DNA of 64,000 bases from Mucilaginibacter pankratovii (GCF_014773265.1 NZ_JACWMY010000016.1:62001-126000), one strand, 5' to 3'. Positions 26,859 through 36,665 are shown, counted from the stretch's first letter. Program-made: numbers and translations. The notes: generated from the letters alone by a model not told the origin.

Positions 26859-28472
26859 TTACGCAAACAGATTCTCTTTAAATTCAGGCTTCTTCCGTTT
26901 TTTTGATGCCTGTTCATAAGCATAGGCCAGCGTTAAAAGCTCGCCCTCCTTCCAGGCGGTGCCGAAGAAGGATAAGCCCATCGGCAGATCGTGCCAGGCA
27001 CCCATGGGTACGGTAATATGCGGGTAACCCGCCATTGCCGCAGGGGTAGAAAAAGAGAAACCATTATCGTAATCGCCATTAATGAGATCGATACAGCTGG
27101 CGAAACCGTTGGTAGGCCCGCAAATGGCATCCAGCTTATTTTCGGTGAGGATGGTATCTATCGCTTTGCGGCTTACACCTGTTGATTTAGCGAGGGCGTC
27201 GGTATATTCTTTGGTGGTTAGGTCGCCTTTGCCTTGTGCCTCTATCAGGGTTTCCTGTTTAAAAAAGGGCATGGCTTTACCCTCGTTGCTTTTGTTGAAC
27301 GCAATTACATCTGCCAGGTTTTTTACACTTGCGCCTGCATTACCAAGGTATTTGTTCAGCCCATCCTTAAACTCGTACAGCAACACCTGGAATTCCGCGC
27401 CATCGGCTGGCTTTAGTGCTTTGTAAACCTCTACTTCTATTACCTCCGCGCCTTGTTTTTTGAGGGTTTCTTTGGCTTCTTTGATTAAATTAAGCGTGCC
27501 ATCGTTTGCATGTTCTATTTTCTCAAAACCGATGCGCTTGCCTTTCAGGCCGTTCGCATCAAGGAATTTGGTGTAATCTTTCTCGGGCTTAGCTTTTAGG
27601 GTATAGCTATCGTTAGCGTCGGCACCGGCTAATGCGCCCAATAAAATGGCAGCATCTCTTACGGTACGCGTCATCGGGCCTGCGGTATCCTGGGTTATAG
27701 AGATGGGGATGATCCCGCTGCGGCTCCATAAACCAACTGTTGGCTTAATACCCACCAGGCCTGCAACAGAGGCGGGGGACACTACCGAACCATCCGTTTC
27801 GGTACCTATTGCAATAGCACACAAATTAGCAGCCGCCGCCGAGCCTGAGCCAGCGCTTGAACCGCTTGGCCCCCTATCCAATACATACGGGTTTTTGGTT
27901 TGTAATCCCCGGCAGCTCCAGCCGCTGGTAGAACGTGATGAGCGGAAATTTGCCCACTCGCTCAGGTTAGTTTTGCCTAATATGACTGCGCCCGCCTGGC
28001 GCAGTTTGTGTACGATAAAGGCATCCTGTTTGGCAAAATGATCTGCCAGGGCCAGCGAACCTGCCGTGGTGTGCATGGTGTCGCCGGTATCGATATTATC
28101 CTTTATTAAAACAGGGATACCATGCAGCGGGCCATGTATTACGCCTGCTTTGCGCTCCTTATCCAGTGTGTCGGCCATTTCGAGTGCGTTTTTATTCAGT
28201 TCTATAACAGAATTTAGCTTTGGGCCAGCTTTATCTATAGCTTCAATTCTTTTTAAATACAGCTCGGTAATAGAGCGGGCGGTGTAGGTGCCATCCTGCA
28301 TTTTCTTTTGCAGTTCATCAATGGTTACCTCATTCAGTTCAAAATCATCAGCAGGGGCAATTCCGCTATCCGCTTTTGTGTCTGTAGATGGTTGCGCACA
28401 CGAAACCGCGCTAAGGGTGGTTAATGTTAAGCCTGCTAAAGTGCCTGTTTTTAAAAAGTTTCTTCGTTGCAT
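26859..28472 (-). CDS. Amidase-signature family enzyme, Tat-type lipoprotein
   Basis: 537 residues from the Met at 28472; a further upstream Met (28496) gives a less typical leader. The N-terminus MQRRNFLKTGTLAG resembles a twin-arginine signal and ends in a lipobox (LSAVSC). The catalytic set is visible: Lys in VLIKDNIDTGD, and GPSGSSAGSGSAAAANL with the Ser-cisSer pair, followed by GTETDGS. It should hydrolyse amide bonds at the cell envelope. GatA itself is excluded by the signal peptide and lack of GatB/C neighbours. Confidence 0.9.
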   Translation of the reverse strand: MQRRNFLKTGTLAGLTLTTLSAVSCAQPSTDTKADSGIAPADDFELNEVTIDELQKKMQDGTYTARSITELYLKRIEAIDKAGPKLNSVIELNKNALEMADTLDKERKAGVIHGPLHGIPVLIKDNIDTGDTMHTTAGSLALADHFAKQDAFIVHKLRQAGAVILGKTNLSEWANFRSSRSTSGWSCRGLQTKNPYVLDRGPSGSSAGSGSAAAANLCAIAIGTETDGSVVSPASVAGLVGIKPTVGLWSRSGIIPISITQDTAGPMTRTVRDAAILLGALAGADANDSYTLKAKPEKDYTKFLDANGLKGKRIGFEKIEHANDGTLNLIKEAKETLKKQGAEVIEVEVYKALKPADGAEFQVLLYEFKDGLNKYLGNAGASVKNLADVIAFNKSNEGKAMPFFKQETLIEAQGKGDLTTKEYTDALAKSTGVSRKAIDTILTENKLDAICGPTNGFASCIDLINGDYDNGFSFSTPAAMAGYPHITVPMGAWHDLPMGLSFFGTAWKEGELLTLAYAYEQASKKRKKPEFKENLFA

Positions 28473-28537
28473 ATGAGGGATGATGTGAAAATGCATCCCA
28501 ATTTAAGAAAAATAACAGGCGTTTAAAACAGCGGAAA

Positions 28538-29056
28538 TTAATTCGCCAGAAATTCGGGCTTTACCGGCGCGGGGATCTTCAATTCCTCGTTAAAATTGGG
28601 CAATAAACGGCGCAGCACATCGGCAGGCATATTACCTACGTCTAAAAAAGTCCAGCTTTCGCCGTTATCGTCGCTCACCCCAAGCAGGTAAGAACGGGCC
28701 AGGTAACGGCCCGCGGCGGTTTTAAGGATGATCTGCTCGGGGATGAGGCAATGCAACTGGGTGCCGGATTTATAAATTTTACCAGGCGTACCTACTGTAC
28801 CTTCAAAACTGGTGATGCCCTGCTTTTTCAGTTCTTCCATCCTTTCGGTGATCAGCTGCTGCATTTGCTCCTTCCCGCCGGAGAGTTCGATGAGTTTAGG
28901 ATAAGTGCCTGCTATGATGACAGCTACATCGCCCTTAAAAGTAGCATGCGCGAAAAGGCCTGCCTGGCGTTTTACCGTGGCGGTATCCTGTGCATGGAGA
29001 CTAAGGGGCAAAAAAAACAGGAAAAGCAAACGGTATAATATGATCTGGTTCATCAC
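28538..29056 (-). CDS. Secreted hypothetical protein, paralog 2
   Basis: 172 residues with signal peptide (LPLSLHAQ). It is clearly related to the adjacent 166-aa protein: shared DTAxVKxQA, SGGKEQM/AGGKDKI, GxTFxxxTxGxPGKxYKxGTxxHCLxPE and KTWxFxD. The cysteine in HCL is conserved. A tandem duplication downstream of the NPP-type phosphodiesterase. Function unknown. Confidence 0.75.
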   Translation of the reverse strand: MMNQIILYRLLFLFFLPLSLHAQDTATVKRQAGLFAHATFKGDVAVIIAGTYPKLIELSGGKEQMQQLITERMEELKKQGITSFEGTVGTPGKIYKSGTQLHCLIPEQIILKTAAGRYLARSYLLGVSDDNGESWTFLDVGNMPADVLRRLLPNFNEELKIPAPVKPEFLAN

Positions 29057-29058
29057 CC

Positions 29059-29559
29059 TTAAAAGCCCTGCTGCTTTGGCTCGGGTATCACAAGCGCCTT
29101 GTTAAAGTTGGGGAATAATTTAGGGATAGCTGCTATGGTATTTTTATTCAGGTCGGTAAAACTCCAGGTTTTGCCTTTATCGCGGCTTACCGCTAATAGA
29201 TTACTCTGAGAATGCAACGTGCTAGTACCCACCTTCATGGTAATATTTTCGGGCACCAGGCAATGGATCTCGGTACCGGCTTTGTAGAATTTGCCCGGTG
29301 AGCCTATGGTAGCACTCTGAAACGTTACACCCTGGGCTTTCATCTGCTGCATACCATTGGTCATCATCTGCAATATTTTATCTTTTCCGCCTGCCATCTG
29401 CACTATTTTAGGGTGCATATAACTTATAACGGTGCTATAATTGCCTGCAATTATAGCTTTGGCAACAATATTGGCCTGTTTTTTTACAACAGCCGTATCC
29501 TGGGCGTGCAGCGCCACAGGCAATAATAGTAATACAAGTAACTTAGTAAGTAATTTCAT
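29059..29559 (-). CDS. Secreted hypothetical protein, paralog 1
   Basis: 166 residues with signal peptide (LLLLPVALHAQ). It aligns along its length with the protein of the next gene (28538-29056). The start overlaps the end of the phosphodiesterase gene by 17 bases, so translational coupling is likely. The three genes probably form one operon. The fold resembles small SnoaL/NTF2-like secreted domains in pattern, but this is only an impression. Confidence 0.77.
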   Translation of the reverse strand: MKLLTKLLVLLLLPVALHAQDTAVVKKQANIVAKAIIAGNYSTVISYMHPKIVQMAGGKDKILQMMTNGMQQMKAQGVTFQSATIGSPGKFYKAGTEIHCLVPENITMKVGTSTLHSQSNLLAVSRDKGKTWSFTDLNKNTIAAIPKLFPNFNKALVIPEPKQQGF

Positions 29560-30859
29560 TTCTTCTTTTCCTTCTAACGGTTTTTTTGATCAAAATCTTA
29601 TTCGCCAGTGCATTGGTACCATCTACTTTTTCGCTGATCTTTAGTCCCAATACTTCGGCTATCATATTATATACATCAACATTGGGGAAGGCAGTAATGT
29701 TTAAATGCTTTTTAAACGCCGGGCCCCAGGCATAAAAGGTGGCGTGCATGTCTTTTATAACCGTGGGGTCGTAACCGTGCCAGCCGGGGTTTGTGTTTTT
29801 ACGATTGTTCAGGTTAAATACCTTTGGCCAGTCGGGTATCAGCAATATATCGCCAATGCGGTCGTGCCAGTCGTCGCTTGCCCCGTAATGGAATTTGGCC
29901 GGCATATCGGTTTTTAAATACACCTTGTAATCTTTGGCTTCTTTGGTAAGCTCCGCAAAAGTGCTTTGGATAGCCGTTTTATCTTTGGCGTACAGCTCCA
30001 CCAGGATGCCATCGCCCGATACCTTGAATTTTGTGGTATCGATAGCGGCAGGCACGCCTAAGGGGTGTTGGTTGTCAACTTTCGTCATGCCGTGGTCGGC
30101 CACAAAAACAAAATTTACTTTCAACCCGGTCTTTTTCACGGCCTTTTGTAATTCATTCACCGCTGAGTCTACAAAATGCACCTCGTGTGCGGTCTCCGGC
30201 GCATCGGGGGTGTATAGGTGCCCGGCGTGGTCTACCTGCGGCAGGTAAAAAGTAATAAAGTGCGGGCGCTGTTCCGCAGGGAGTTTCAGCCAGTTAACCA
30301 CCGCAGCTATGCGGTTGTTCATTTCTATCTTGTCGTTGTAAATGTAATAGTAGGTTGGTCGGGTATCTTTTATGGCCGCTTCTGATGCTACCCAATAAAA
30401 ACTTGCCGACAACATTTTTTGCTGCTCGGCCAGTACCCAAAGCGGCGTGCCGCCATACCAGGTACCATCGGCAACTTTTACTTTATTGCCCATATTGTAG
30501 GTCTCGTTGCGGGTAGGATCGTAAAAAGTATTGTTTACCAACCCCGAATGTGATGGATAAAGCCCGCTTACCATCGCATAATGATTAGGGAAGGTTACCG
30601 AAGGATAAGATGGCACCATCGACTGTGCCTCCACACCCGCCGCCCTAAGTTTTTTCAGGTTAACGGCATCATATTTATCGGCATAATCCCAGCGAAAACC
30701 ATCGGCAGAAATTAATATTACATAAGGCTTTTGTTGCTGCGCGATGCTGTTTTTACGCCCTGGGATGATCTGTTGAGTGGTATCGACAACCGGGGGCGAC
30801 TGGCAAAGGCCAGGTAAGCAAAACATTACCAAGACTGCAAGGATGCTGTATCTTTTCAT
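29543..30859 (-). CDS. NPP-type phosphodiesterase (alkaline phosphatase superfamily)
   Basis: 438 residues with a signal peptide. Metal Asp in ILISADGFRWDY (Asp53), the Thr nucleophile in PSYPSVTFPNHYAMVSG (Thr89), FYLPQVDHAGH and VADHGMT, as in nucleotide pyrophosphatase/phosphodiesterases. It would cleave phosphodiester or pyrophosphate bonds in the periplasm. Two secreted paralogs follow on the same strand. Confidence 0.9.
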   Translation of the reverse strand: MKRYSILAVLVMFCLPGLCQSPPVVDTTQQIIPGRKNSIAQQQKPYVILISADGFRWDYADKYDAVNLKKLRAAGVEAQSMVPSYPSVTFPNHYAMVSGLYPSHSGLVNNTFYDPTRNETYNMGNKVKVADGTWYGGTPLWVLAEQQKMLSASFYWVASEAAIKDTRPTYYYIYNDKIEMNNRIAAVVNWLKLPAEQRPHFITFYLPQVDHAGHLYTPDAPETAHEVHFVDSAVNELQKAVKKTGLKVNFVFVADHGMTKVDNQHPLGVPAAIDTTKFKVSGDGILVELYAKDKTAIQSTFAELTKEAKDYKVYLKTDMPAKFHYGASDDWHDRIGDILLIPDWPKVFNLNNRKNTNPGWHGYDPTVIKDMHATFYAWGPAFKKHLNITAFPNVDVYNMIAEVLGLKISEKVDGTNALANKILIKKTVRRKRRNEITY

Positions 30860-31012
30860 TTGGGGATATTACTACAGCCTCAAAAGTATATAATTAAGGT
30901 TAAGATATTGATACTATAACATTAATGTTGCGGAGCGGCAAATGAGAGTTGCCCTGATTTTCAAACCAATTTATTATTTATATCTTGGCTTGGCAAATCC
31001 TCCCAATACATC

Positions 31013-32323
31013 ATGAATACTGCACATACCTCTCAGCCTATCACCACAGCAAGCCGCATCAAATCCATCGTAGGGGGCTCGCTGGGGAACCTGGTGGAAT
31101 GGTACGACTGGTATGTATACTCGGCATTTTCGCTTTACTTTGCTTCCTCATTTTTTCCTTCGACAGATAAAACGGTGGAACTATTGAACGCTGCCGGGGT
31201 ATTCGCCATTGGTTTTTTAATGCGCCCGCTGGGTGGCTGGCTGATGGGCACCTTTGCTGATAAAAAAGGCCGCAAGGCGGCACTTACCTACTCCGTTTTG
31301 CTGATGAGCGCCGGATCACTGATCATCGCCGTAACGCCCGATTACAACCACATCGGCATAGCCGCACCCATATTACTGGTTTTCGCACGTATTGTGCAGG
31401 GGCTTAGCGTTGGCGGCGAATACGGTACCAGCGCCACTTACCTCAGCGAAATGGCCGCTAAAAAACATCGTGGCTTTTATTCCAGCTTTCAGTACGTTAC
31501 ACTCATTATGGGGCAACTTACCGCTCTTGGCGTACTGGTATTGCTTCAGCGCGTATTCCTCACCGAAGAGCAGCTTCGCCTTTGGGGCTGGCGCATCCCG
31601 TTTGCTATCGGCGCCGCACTGGCCATAATTACCATGTACCTGCGCCGCAGCCTGCACGAGCCTGCTACCTTCACCAGCAAAGAGAATAAGGAAAAAAAAG
31701 ACAGCCGGGGCACCATTAAAGCATTGCTGCAACATCCCCGCGCGGTGCTGACCGTTATGGGGCTTACGCTGGGCGGCACGGTTGCTTTTTATACGTTTAC
31801 TACCTACATGCAAAAGTTTTTGGTTAACACCAGCGGCTTCAGCAAAAACACCGCTACGCTGGTATCAACACTCACCCTGTTTGTTTTTATGCTGGCACAA
31901 CCGCTATACGGCTATATATCCGACAGGATAGGCCGCAAACCGCTGCTTAAGACTTTCGGCATATTAGGTACACTTACCACTGTACCCATTATGATCGCCC
32001 TTAGCCATACCAAAAACGAGTGGCTTGCTTTCGCGCTCATTATGGTGGCATTGCTCATCGTTAGCAATTATACGTCCATCAACGCCGTGGTTAAGGCCGA
32101 GCTTTTTCCGGCGCATATCCGCGCGCTGGGGGTTGGTTTCCCTTATGCTATTGCGGTATCGCTATTCGGTGGCACGGCGGAGCCTATCGCCCTCCTGTTC
32201 AAACTAAAAGGACATCAGGAATGGTTTTACTGGTACGTTACAGCGTGTATCCTGGTGTCATTGGTGATCTATATTACCATGAACGATACGCAGAAGCATT
32301 CGAAGATTGAAGAGGAAGTTTAG
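31013..32323 (+). CDS. MFS transporter, metabolite:H+ symporter type
   Basis: 436 residues, twelve hydrophobic segments. LVEWYDWYVYSAFSLYFASSFFP and GFLMRPLGGWLMGTFADKKGRKAAL, with the later VQGLSVGGEYGTSATYLSEMA, are typical of the MHS branch (KgtP, ShiA, ProP). These import organic acids or compatible solutes with protons. The substrate cannot be told from sequence. Confidence 0.9.
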   Translation: MNTAHTSQPITTASRIKSIVGGSLGNLVEWYDWYVYSAFSLYFASSFFPSTDKTVELLNAAGVFAIGFLMRPLGGWLMGTFADKKGRKAALTYSVLLMSAGSLIIAVTPDYNHIGIAAPILLVFARIVQGLSVGGEYGTSATYLSEMAAKKHRGFYSSFQYVTLIMGQLTALGVLVLLQRVFLTEEQLRLWGWRIPFAIGAALAIITMYLRRSLHEPATFTSKENKEKKDSRGTIKALLQHPRAVLTVMGLTLGGTVAFYTFTTYMQKFLVNTSGFSKNTATLVSTLTLFVFMLAQPLYGYISDRIGRKPLLKTFGILGTLTTVPIMIALSHTKNEWLAFALIMVALLIVSNYTSINAVVKAELFPAHIRALGVGFPYAIAVSLFGGTAEPIALLFKLKGHQEWFYWYVTACILVSLVIYITMNDTQKHSKIEEEV

Positions 32324-32329
32324 TCCGCA

Positions 32330-32425
32330 GTCGGAGAGTCTGAAAGTTCGAAAGAAGGATTAATTTAAAGATTCGAAGCGTGTTACTTTCGGACTTGCCG
32401 ACTTACGGACTTTCGGACTCTCTCC
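32330..32425. terminator. Imperfect palindrome between convergent genes
   Basis: ggagagtctgaaagttcg (about 32340-32357) and its near-inverse cggactttcggactctctcc (about 32405-32424) can pair across roughly 45 bases. It could terminate both the MFS and DUF1345 genes. Pairing is imperfect and there is no T-run, so the terminator role is uncertain. Confidence 0.35.
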
Positions 32426-33114
32426 TACTTTGATACCAACCCCGAGATCACATTAATACTCAACGCTACAATGGCCGTATTAAAAGCGAAGGAGATGAGC
32501 CCATGTGCCCATACAATGCGACGAATGCGGCGGGAGGTGATCTGCACATCCGACACCTGGAACGTCATGCCGATAACAAAGGAGAAATACACAAAATCGA
32601 GGTAGTCCGGGTCCTTGATGTCTTTAGGAAACTCGAGCCCGGCTTTAGTACCGTTTGTGCCACTCTCAGCAGCATAAAATAAATGGGCATAGCGCATGGT
32701 ATAAACCGTGTGCACCAACCACCAGGATACTGCCACGGCACCCATCGCCAAAAAGATATAGGCGCTTACTGTTTCTTCTGACTGGCCTTTGGTTGATTTT
32801 AGCAGCAGGTACATAGCCACCAAGCTCACTAAGGATGCCGTCATCACAAACAAAAATATGAGGTAGCGGCTGCTGTCTTCCAGGCTGGCCAGTTTGCGGA
32901 TGTCACGTGGGTGCGCCCAGAGAATAATGATCCAATCGAGGATAATGATGGTGAGCGCCACGGCTATCCACACAATTAGGGTAACCGCCGGAACCGACGG
33001 GATGTGCCTCGCCAAAAAGAAAGCCACAAGCCCCATCAGCAAGGCAATATAAAGCCGGTAATGTGCATCCAAACGTAGGATGAGGTATTTTTTGGGTTCT
33101 TTTACGGGTTCCAT
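32425..33114 (-). CDS. DUF1345 membrane protein
   Basis: 229 residues with five or so membrane helices and the family-typical DYLDFVYFSFVIGMTFQVSDVQITSRRIRRIVWAHGLISFAFNTAIVALSINVISGL at the C-terminus. Inner-membrane protein of unknown role. Convergent with the MFS gene. Confidence 0.88.
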   Translation of the reverse strand: MEPVKEPKKYLILRLDAHYRLYIALLMGLVAFFLARHIPSVPAVTLIVWIAVALTIIILDWIIILWAHPRDIRKLASLEDSSRYLIFLFVMTASLVSLVAMYLLLKSTKGQSEETVSAYIFLAMGAVAVSWWLVHTVYTMRYAHLFYAAESGTNGTKAGLEFPKDIKDPDYLDFVYFSFVIGMTFQVSDVQITSRRIRRIVWAHGLISFAFNTAIVALSINVISGLVSK

Positions 33115-33163
33115 TTGGTGAGTGGTGAGTAGAGAACGGTGAGTGGTTGCCTATTGATATAAA

Positions 33164-33367
33164 TTAAAAATCTTCCTCTATAATTTCCGCCACGCGCCCT
33201 ACCTGTCCGTCTTCCAAACGCACCTTTATTCCGCGGGAATGAAAAGCGGAACTGGTAAGCAGTTTTTCTACAATGCCGCGGGTAAGCTTGCCGCTGCGCT
33301 GATCCTTTTTAAGGATGATATCTACTTCGAGGCCGGGATATATGTCTGCCCTGTTTTGTCCGTTCAT
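33164..33367 (-). CDS. YwbE family protein
   Basis: 67 residues from the Met at 33367, chosen because MNGQNRADIYPGLEVDIILKKDQRSGKLTRGIV matches the usual YwbE start; an upstream Met (33403) overlaps the next gene and adds a non-conserved leader. The protein has a short beta-barrel-like pattern; function unknown. Same strand as the HAD gene upstream. Confidence 0.85.
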   Translation of the reverse strand: MNGQNRADIYPGLEVDIILKKDQRSGKLTRGIVEKLLTSSAFHSRGIKVRLEDGQVGRVAEIIEEDF

Positions 33368-33386
33368 TTTATTTTGATTACACTGA

Positions 33387-33857
33387 TTAAGTATTGAATT
33401 CACCGATTAGCTGCAATGCCTTTTGCTTTGCGTCATCGTCAAAACCTACAGTCGATTTTGTTATAACACATCTTTCCTTGATATGTTCGGGCAAACTATT
33501 TAAAGAAGGATCGTCGTCAATAATTAAGTATTCGACGTTCTCTCCCTGTAAATAAACCCAATCTTGAATTTCGACAGCCCTGCTTTGCATCAATGCGATA
33601 GACTCAATGTTATTTAGCTTGGAAATTGATTTAATAGTTATGCCTCGCGCAGCAAATATTTCAATCCATTTATCCAATTGGTAATTAATCCGGTGTGTTG
33701 TAGTGAGGATTACCGATGCGTTTGACTTAACTAATATTTCTGCCAAATTTCTAGCAGACTTTTCATTAAAAACCATAAAGCCGTCCACAGCAATTTCTAC
33801 TTTTTTCCAGGCTGGTTCTGTTACCAACACGCCATCGATATCCAGCAGGATAAACAT
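33387..33857 (-). CDS. HAD-like domain protein
   Basis: 156 residues starting MFILLDIDGVLV, the first HAD motif (DxDG), then VILTTTHRI (motif II Thr) and YLIIDDDPSLNSL (acidic motif IV). No cap domain, as in the small RNA-repair-type or 5'-phosphatase-like HAD group. Lower GC than its neighbours. It sits 2 bases after the argH start side, apparently in one transcript with argH upstream; a role in arginine synthesis is not implied. Confidence 0.78.
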   Translation of the reverse strand: MFILLDIDGVLVTEPAWKKVEIAVDGFMVFNEKSARNLAEILVKSNASVILTTTHRINYQLDKWIEIFAARGITIKSISKLNNIESIALMQSRAVEIQDWVYLQGENVEYLIIDDDPSLNSLPEHIKERCVITKSTVGFDDDAKQKALQLIGEFNT

Positions 33858-33859
33858 GG

Positions 33860-35194
33860 TTATTTCACCAGGGCGGCTATCGCCGCTTCCACCTTCTCAA
33901 ACGCAAAACTACTCAACACCTTATCCATCGCTGCGCTTATTTGTTGATTTTGCAGGTTGCCGATGCTGCCTTCGTGGGTATGGTTTACAGATTTTTCGGG
34001 GTTAAAATTGCCTTGTTCAATATCGAGCCCTATTTGTTTGTAAGCATCACGGAAAGGTGTACCGCTTAAAACGGCCTTATTCACTTCTTCTACACTAAAG
34101 AGGTAAGCGTATTTAGGGTCATCCAGGATATTCTTGTTGACGCTGATGTTTTGCAGCATAAAGGTGGCCATGTGCAGGCAATCCAGCAGATCGGCAAAGG
34201 CAGGGAACAGCAGTTCCTTAAGCAATTGCAGCTCGCGGTGGTAGCCCGATGGCAGGTTGGTGGTCATCATGGCCACATCGTTTGGCAGGGCCTGCAGGCG
34301 GTTGCATTTGCCGCGCATAATTTCCCAAACGTCCGGGTTTTTTTTATGCGGCATAATGCTGCTGCCGGTGGTCAGGTTCTCGGGATAGCTTACAAAGGCG
34401 AAGTTCTGGCTCAGATAAAGGCACTGATCCATCGCCATTTTTGCCATGGTGGCTGCTACGGATGATAAGGCCTGCGCGATGATGCGTTCGGTTTTACCGC
34501 GGCCCATCTGGGCGTAAACTACATTATAATTCAAGCTCTCGAAGCCTAAGAGTTCGGTGGTCAATGTCCTGTTCAAGGGGAACGACGAGCCATAACCCGC
34601 GGCAGAACCCAGTGGGTTTTTGTTGGTGATCTTCCAGGCAGCGAGCACCATCTCCAGGTCGTCGGCAAGGCTTTCGGCATAAGCGCCAAACCATAAACCG
34701 AAGGACGATGGCATAGCCACCTGTAAATGCGTATAGCCGGGCAGCAAAACATCTTTATGCTGTTCGCTTAGCGTTATCAGCTGGTGGAAAAGTTTTCCTA
34801 CTTCTTCTACCACTTCTTTTAGTTTATGGCGAAAGAAAAGTTTGAGGTCTACCAGCACCTGGTCGTTACGGGAGCGGCCGCTGTGGATCTTTTTACCGGC
34901 ATCGCCAATACGCTGGGTAAGCAGCATCTCTACCTGCGAGTGTACATCCTCCACCCCATCCTCAATAGTGAAATTATTGTTTTGGATATCGGCATAAATA
35001 GCCTTTAGTTCCTGTTGCACCAGCGACAGGTCTTCCGCGCTCATTAACCCGATACTCTCCAGCATGGTGGTATGGGCAAGGGAGCCAAGCACATCAAAAG
35101 CGGCCATTTCCCTATCCAGCACGCGGTCGCGGCCTACAGTGAAATTTTCTACCAGTTGATTTACATTGGTGGTTTTTTGCCATAACTTACTCAT
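33860..35194 (-). CDS. argH: Argininosuccinate lyase
   Basis: 444 residues. The family signature GSSIMPHKKNPD lies near residue 276-287. HSGRSRNDQV and TVLLPGYTHLQ-type (LLPGYTHLQVAMP) segments, which hold the catalytic residues, are present. The enzyme splits argininosuccinate into arginine and fumarate, the last step of arginine synthesis, in the cytosol. A likely arginine-pathway deacylase lies upstream (35601-36665), separated by a repeat. Confidence 0.95.
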   Translation of the reverse strand: MSKLWQKTTNVNQLVENFTVGRDRVLDREMAAFDVLGSLAHTTMLESIGLMSAEDLSLVQQELKAIYADIQNNNFTIEDGVEDVHSQVEMLLTQRIGDAGKKIHSGRSRNDQVLVDLKLFFRHKLKEVVEEVGKLFHQLITLSEQHKDVLLPGYTHLQVAMPSSFGLWFGAYAESLADDLEMVLAAWKITNKNPLGSAAGYGSSFPLNRTLTTELLGFESLNYNVVYAQMGRGKTERIIAQALSSVAATMAKMAMDQCLYLSQNFAFVSYPENLTTGSSIMPHKKNPDVWEIMRGKCNRLQALPNDVAMMTTNLPSGYHRELQLLKELLFPAFADLLDCLHMATFMLQNISVNKNILDDPKYAYLFSVEEVNKAVLSGTPFRDAYKQIGLDIEQGNFNPEKSVNHTHEGSIGNLQNQQISAAMDKVLSSFAFEKVEAAIAALVK

Positions 35195-35337
35195 GGTGCA
35201 AATATAAAATTAAATGGGGTTGTTGTAATCCCTAATTAACGTTGTCCTTTCGATAGAGCACGCGGTGGGAAAGAGCGGGAGGGCGAAAGAGAAATTTTCT
35301 GTGATACGAAAGGTCGGCTATGTATGCCGGCTATTGG

Positions 35338-35456
35338 ACTCACCCCGGGTACGCTATCGCTGCCCGACCCTCTCTTTCTGCGAAAAAGAGGGTGAAGAAG
35401 AAAAAACAAGAAAAGAACTCCCCTCTTTGCGGAGCAGAGAGGGGCTGGGGGTGAGT
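35338..35456. repeat. Palindromic element, copy C (gactcacccc family)
   Basis: Arms actcacccc (35338-35346) and gggggtgagt (35447-35456), with internal hairpins ccctctctttctgcgaaaa-type and ccctctttgcggagcagag. Same plan as copies A and B. The remaining gap to 35600 holds another repeat-like stretch (ctatcgctcaagagatag, 35524-35541) ending in cctcggaatgaca; no gene is seen. Confidence 0.78.
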
Positions 35457-35600
35457 AAACTCGCGACGCAGGCATTGACGCAATTACATTACCGCTCTAC
35501 ATGGTTCCATAGCAAAGCGTAGAAGATTTTTCGCTATCGCTCAAGAGATAGTTCCTCGTCGCTGCGCTTCCCTCGGAATGACAGGGTGGAGAAGGTCGCG

Positions 35601-36665
35601 CTAAACTATCTTATCCAGCATTTCCACATACAAGGCTATTCCCTTCCCTATCTCGTCCACATAAATAAACTCATCGGCCATGTGCGAGCGGGCGCTGTCG
35701 CCGGGGCCAATTTTGATGGACTGGATATCCAGCAGCGATTGATCTGATGTGGTGGGTGAGCCATATGGCGTTCTGCCAAGCGAAATACCCGCCTGTACAA
35801 AAGGGTGGTTCTTATCTATCGAAGACGGTTTTAAACGGATTGAGCGTGGCTTTACATCGCAGCTTACATGCTGGCGAATGATCTCCAGCACTTCTTCGTT
35901 GCGGTAGGCATCAGTTACCCTTACATCTACCGTAAAAGTACAGGTAGCAGGCACCACGTTATGCTGCGAACCTGCGTTGATAATGGTTACCGACATTTTT
36001 ATAGGCCCGAAAACTTCCGACTCCTTTGGGAACTTATAATTACGGAACCACTCGATATCGGCCAGTGCTTTGTAAATGGCGTTCTCGCCTTCCTCGCGGG
36101 CGGCGTGGCCGGCTTTGCCGTGGGCGGTACAATCCAGCACCATCAGGCCGCGTTCGGCAACGGCAAGGTCCATCAGGGTGGGCTCGCCTACAATGCCAAA
36201 ATCAAGCTGACCAAGATCGGGGATAATCAATTCCAGTCCGTTTACGCCGGAAATCTCTTCCTCGGCAGTGGTGGCCAGGCAAAAGTTATATTTAAGATTC
36301 TCCTGTTCAAAATAATACAGAAACACGGCTATCAGCGATACCAGGCAACCGCCGGCATCGTTACTGCCGAGGCCGAAAAGCTTGTCGCCCTCTATTTTGG
36401 CGTCGTATGGGTCGCGGGTGTAGCCCGAGTTTGGTTTAACGGTATCGTGATGCGAGTTGAGCAGGATGGTGGGTTTGGCGGCATCAAAATGCTTGTTCCA
36501 GGCCCAGATGTTATTGAGTTTACGGTGCGTTTTTACGCCGTGCTGCTGCAGGGTTGTTTCTATCAGGTCGGCCGTGCGGTCTTCCTCTTTACTAAACGAT
36601 GGTATCGAAATTAATTGCTGTAGCAGGGTCAAGCTCTGCTGCTGTAAGGTTGCTAAATCTGCCAT
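35601..36665 (-). CDS. M20 family deacylase (ArgE-like, arginine synthesis)
   Basis: 354 residues from the Met at 36665 (MADLATLQQQ). Zinc and catalytic residues of M20 peptidases are seen: LLNSHHDTVKPN, GLGSNDAGGCL (metal Asp), TAEEEISGVNG (catalytic Glu pair), and GDSARSHMADEF at the end. By context with argH it should deacylate an arginine intermediate. Bacteroidota use N-acetyl- or N-succinyl-citrulline rather than ornithine, so the exact substrate is open. Confidence 0.88.
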   Translation of the reverse strand: MADLATLQQQSLTLLQQLISIPSFSKEEDRTADLIETTLQQHGVKTHRKLNNIWAWNKHFDAAKPTILLNSHHDTVKPNSGYTRDPYDAKIEGDKLFGLGSNDAGGCLVSLIAVFLYYFEQENLKYNFCLATTAEEEISGVNGLELIIPDLGQLDFGIVGEPTLMDLAVAERGLMVLDCTAHGKAGHAAREEGENAIYKALADIEWFRNYKFPKESEVFGPIKMSVTIINAGSQHNVVPATCTFTVDVRVTDAYRNEEVLEIIRQHVSCDVKPRSIRLKPSSIDKNHPFVQAGISLGRTPYGSPTTSDQSLLDIQSIKIGPGDSARSHMADEFIYVDEIGKGIALYVEMLDKIV

